A stretch of DNA of 64,000 nt from an uncultured Prevotella sp. (GTDB taxonomy: Bacteria > Bacteroidota > Bacteroidia > Bacteroidales > Bacteroidaceae): positions 167,882 through 231,881 of the forward strand of contig OMXE01000004.1 of the NCBI GenBank assembly GCA_900314935.1, read 5' to 3'. Position 1 is the first letter of the stretch, and each line of letters starts with the position of its first letter. The notes beneath the pieces are model-generated. The model was not told where the DNA came from. It searched no databases and saw nothing but the letters and a program-made list of their open reading frames with translations. Below are positions 63,380 to 64,000 of this stretch, piece by piece. The position numbers were made by a program, and so were the translations under genes.

Positions 63380-63401
63380 CCCCGCCCCTTAAGGGGTGGG
63401 G
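63380..63401. repeat. GC-rich palindrome, REP-like
   Basis: CCCCGCCCCTTAAGGGGTGG followed by GG is a near-perfect 22-base palindrome (one wobble position). Similar C/G-rich hairpin sequence occurs at the end of mazG (42328-42358). After it, GAAC/AAAC four-base repeats run from about 63463 to 63487. Confidence 0.65.
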
Positions 63402-63545
63402 AGCCGAGAGAGGAACGAAAGGCTGCACTCTGGGCGTTGGAAGTAGAGAGCGTGGGGTTTGGAGCGAACAAACAAACGAACGAACAGATCGAACGTTACG
63501 AAAACTATCAACCTAATCAGGAAAGATACATTTTGAGAAAGTTGT

Positions 63546-63741
63546 ACTTTGTGACATGTGAATTTGTGACATTAAGGAGGTTCGATATGTATGTAGGAAG
63601 GATGATAAGGAAGGAAGATTAGATTACAAATAATAAGTAAATATATTTTATATAATATATAATAAATATTATATATTAATATAACAATTCTACTCCGATT
63701 ATTGGAGGTGCTTATTGTCACAAATTCACATGTCACAAAGT
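63546..63741. repeat. 26-bp inverted repeats around an AT-rich core
   Basis: A 26-bp sequence starting ACTTTGTGACATG at 63546-63571 is perfectly inverted at 63716-63741. Each arm contains TTTGTGACA twice, 15 bp apart. The 144-base centre includes about 55 bases made only of A and T (63635-63691). TACATTTTGAG occurs as a direct repeat next to the element (63527, 63742). No gene is visible inside. Confidence 0.85.
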
Positions 63742-63816
63742 TACATTTTGAGTCAACCAAAATCAGTACGATGTCAACTGTTTCTGGAAAAGACAAACTG
63801 CTGGATCTTGAAAAAT

Positions 63817-64000
63817 GTCCCATGTCCCATTGTCCCATGTCCCATTAAGCACCTTCCACAAGTGTGGAAATAGATGCTTATATTATATATAATATATATA
63901 TTATATTAATATAAATATAATAATATTATAATATATAACTATTTCTTTCTTCTCTCATTTATTGAACCACCTTAATGGGACATGGGACATGGGACAATGG
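63817..64000. repeat. TGTCCCAT inverted-repeat element, cut by window edge
   Basis: The left arm carries four TGTCCCA(T) units (two 15-bp blocks, 63816-63845) followed by TAAG; the right arm CTTAATGGGACATGGGACAT continues to the end of the window and mirrors it. Between them are a hairpin (TAAGCA...TTCCACA/TGTGGAA...TGCTTA) and an AT-only core (63881-63940). The layout matches the element at 63546. Confidence 0.8.

Noticed and set aside
63275-63622. 115-codon open frame near the right end
   Set aside because: It runs through a 22-bp array, a GC-rich palindrome and four-base repeats, has no homology, and its composition is that of random sequence.
63546-64000. Insertion sequence
   Set aside because: Inverted repeats are present but no transposase frame lies between them and the centre is almost only A/T.

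Overview
The window looks like chromosomal DNA of a Bacteroidales bacterium, most probably Prevotella/Segatella. Reasons visible here: the Bacteroidota -7 promoter box TAnnTTTG (usually TATCTTTG, TACCTTTG or TAACTTTG) sits in front of most transcription units; gene families are typical of the order (GT3-type glycogen synthase, DUF3078, DUF1573, DUF1846, DUF6057-like proteins, a fused GH10 xylanase/CE1 esterase like Xyn10D-Fae1A of P. ruminicola, TSCPD protein, PurF-like paralog); and ribosome-binding sites are weak. I saw no rRNA, tRNA, CRISPR array or intact transposase.

Layout. 1-9 kb: valS end, clostripain-like protease, nth, an OmpH/Skp-like lipoprotein, pepD, an ECF sigma factor divergent from htpG. 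9-13.5 kb: winged-helix proteins (one with a histone-H1-like tail), aspS, DUF1573, DUF3078. 13.6-20.9 kb: apparent operon yidC - DUF1846 - S9 peptidase - MFS transporter, with its own promoter and terminator. 20.95-21.48 kb: a non-coding block of nested inverted repeats and 22-bp-period arrays. 21.5-28.4 kb: xylanase-esterase, then glycogen synthase - glycogen phosphorylase. 28.4-36.2 kb: secreted proteins, PagL-like deacylase, PurF-like protein, BASS transporter, pheT - yebC - TSCPD. 36.2-40.6 kb: a cell-wall/envelope-stress cluster (stand-alone T9SS-type domain, L,D-transpeptidase, ECF sigma factor, putative anti-sigma factor, Spy-like protein, glucosaminidase-LysM). 40.7-43.2 kb: rnz, lipoprotein, mazG. 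43.3-44.8 kb: an unknown two-gene unit with a long structured leader and a 22-bp array at its 3' end. 44.9-53.5 kb: uxaB, carboxylesterase, heme-motif TolB-like lipoprotein with a DUF6057 membrane protein, MFS, HAD phosphatase. 53.6-57.9 kb: operon lipoprotein - rsmG - MBL hydrolase - ruvC - ABC ATPase. 57.9-62.2 kb: MORN protein - glgB - DUF6057-like. 62.2-64 kb: a decayed accessory edge with a truncated RhuM gene, an orphan promoter, another 22-bp array and two large inverted-repeat elements with AT-rich centres.

How the parts connect. Glycogen metabolism is split between two loci (synthase and phosphorylase; branching enzyme). Envelope maintenance is strongly represented (YidC, L,D-transpeptidase, glucosaminidase, ECF sigma factor, lipid A deacylase-like protein, Skp-like protein). 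Plant-polymer use is represented by xylanase-esterase, carboxylesterase and tagaturonate reductase. The least explained signals are four unrelated non-coding repeat families with exactly the same 22-bp period, short 7-8-bp tandem repeats placed just before start codons, and the structured leader before the unknown pair at 43.3-44.6 kb.
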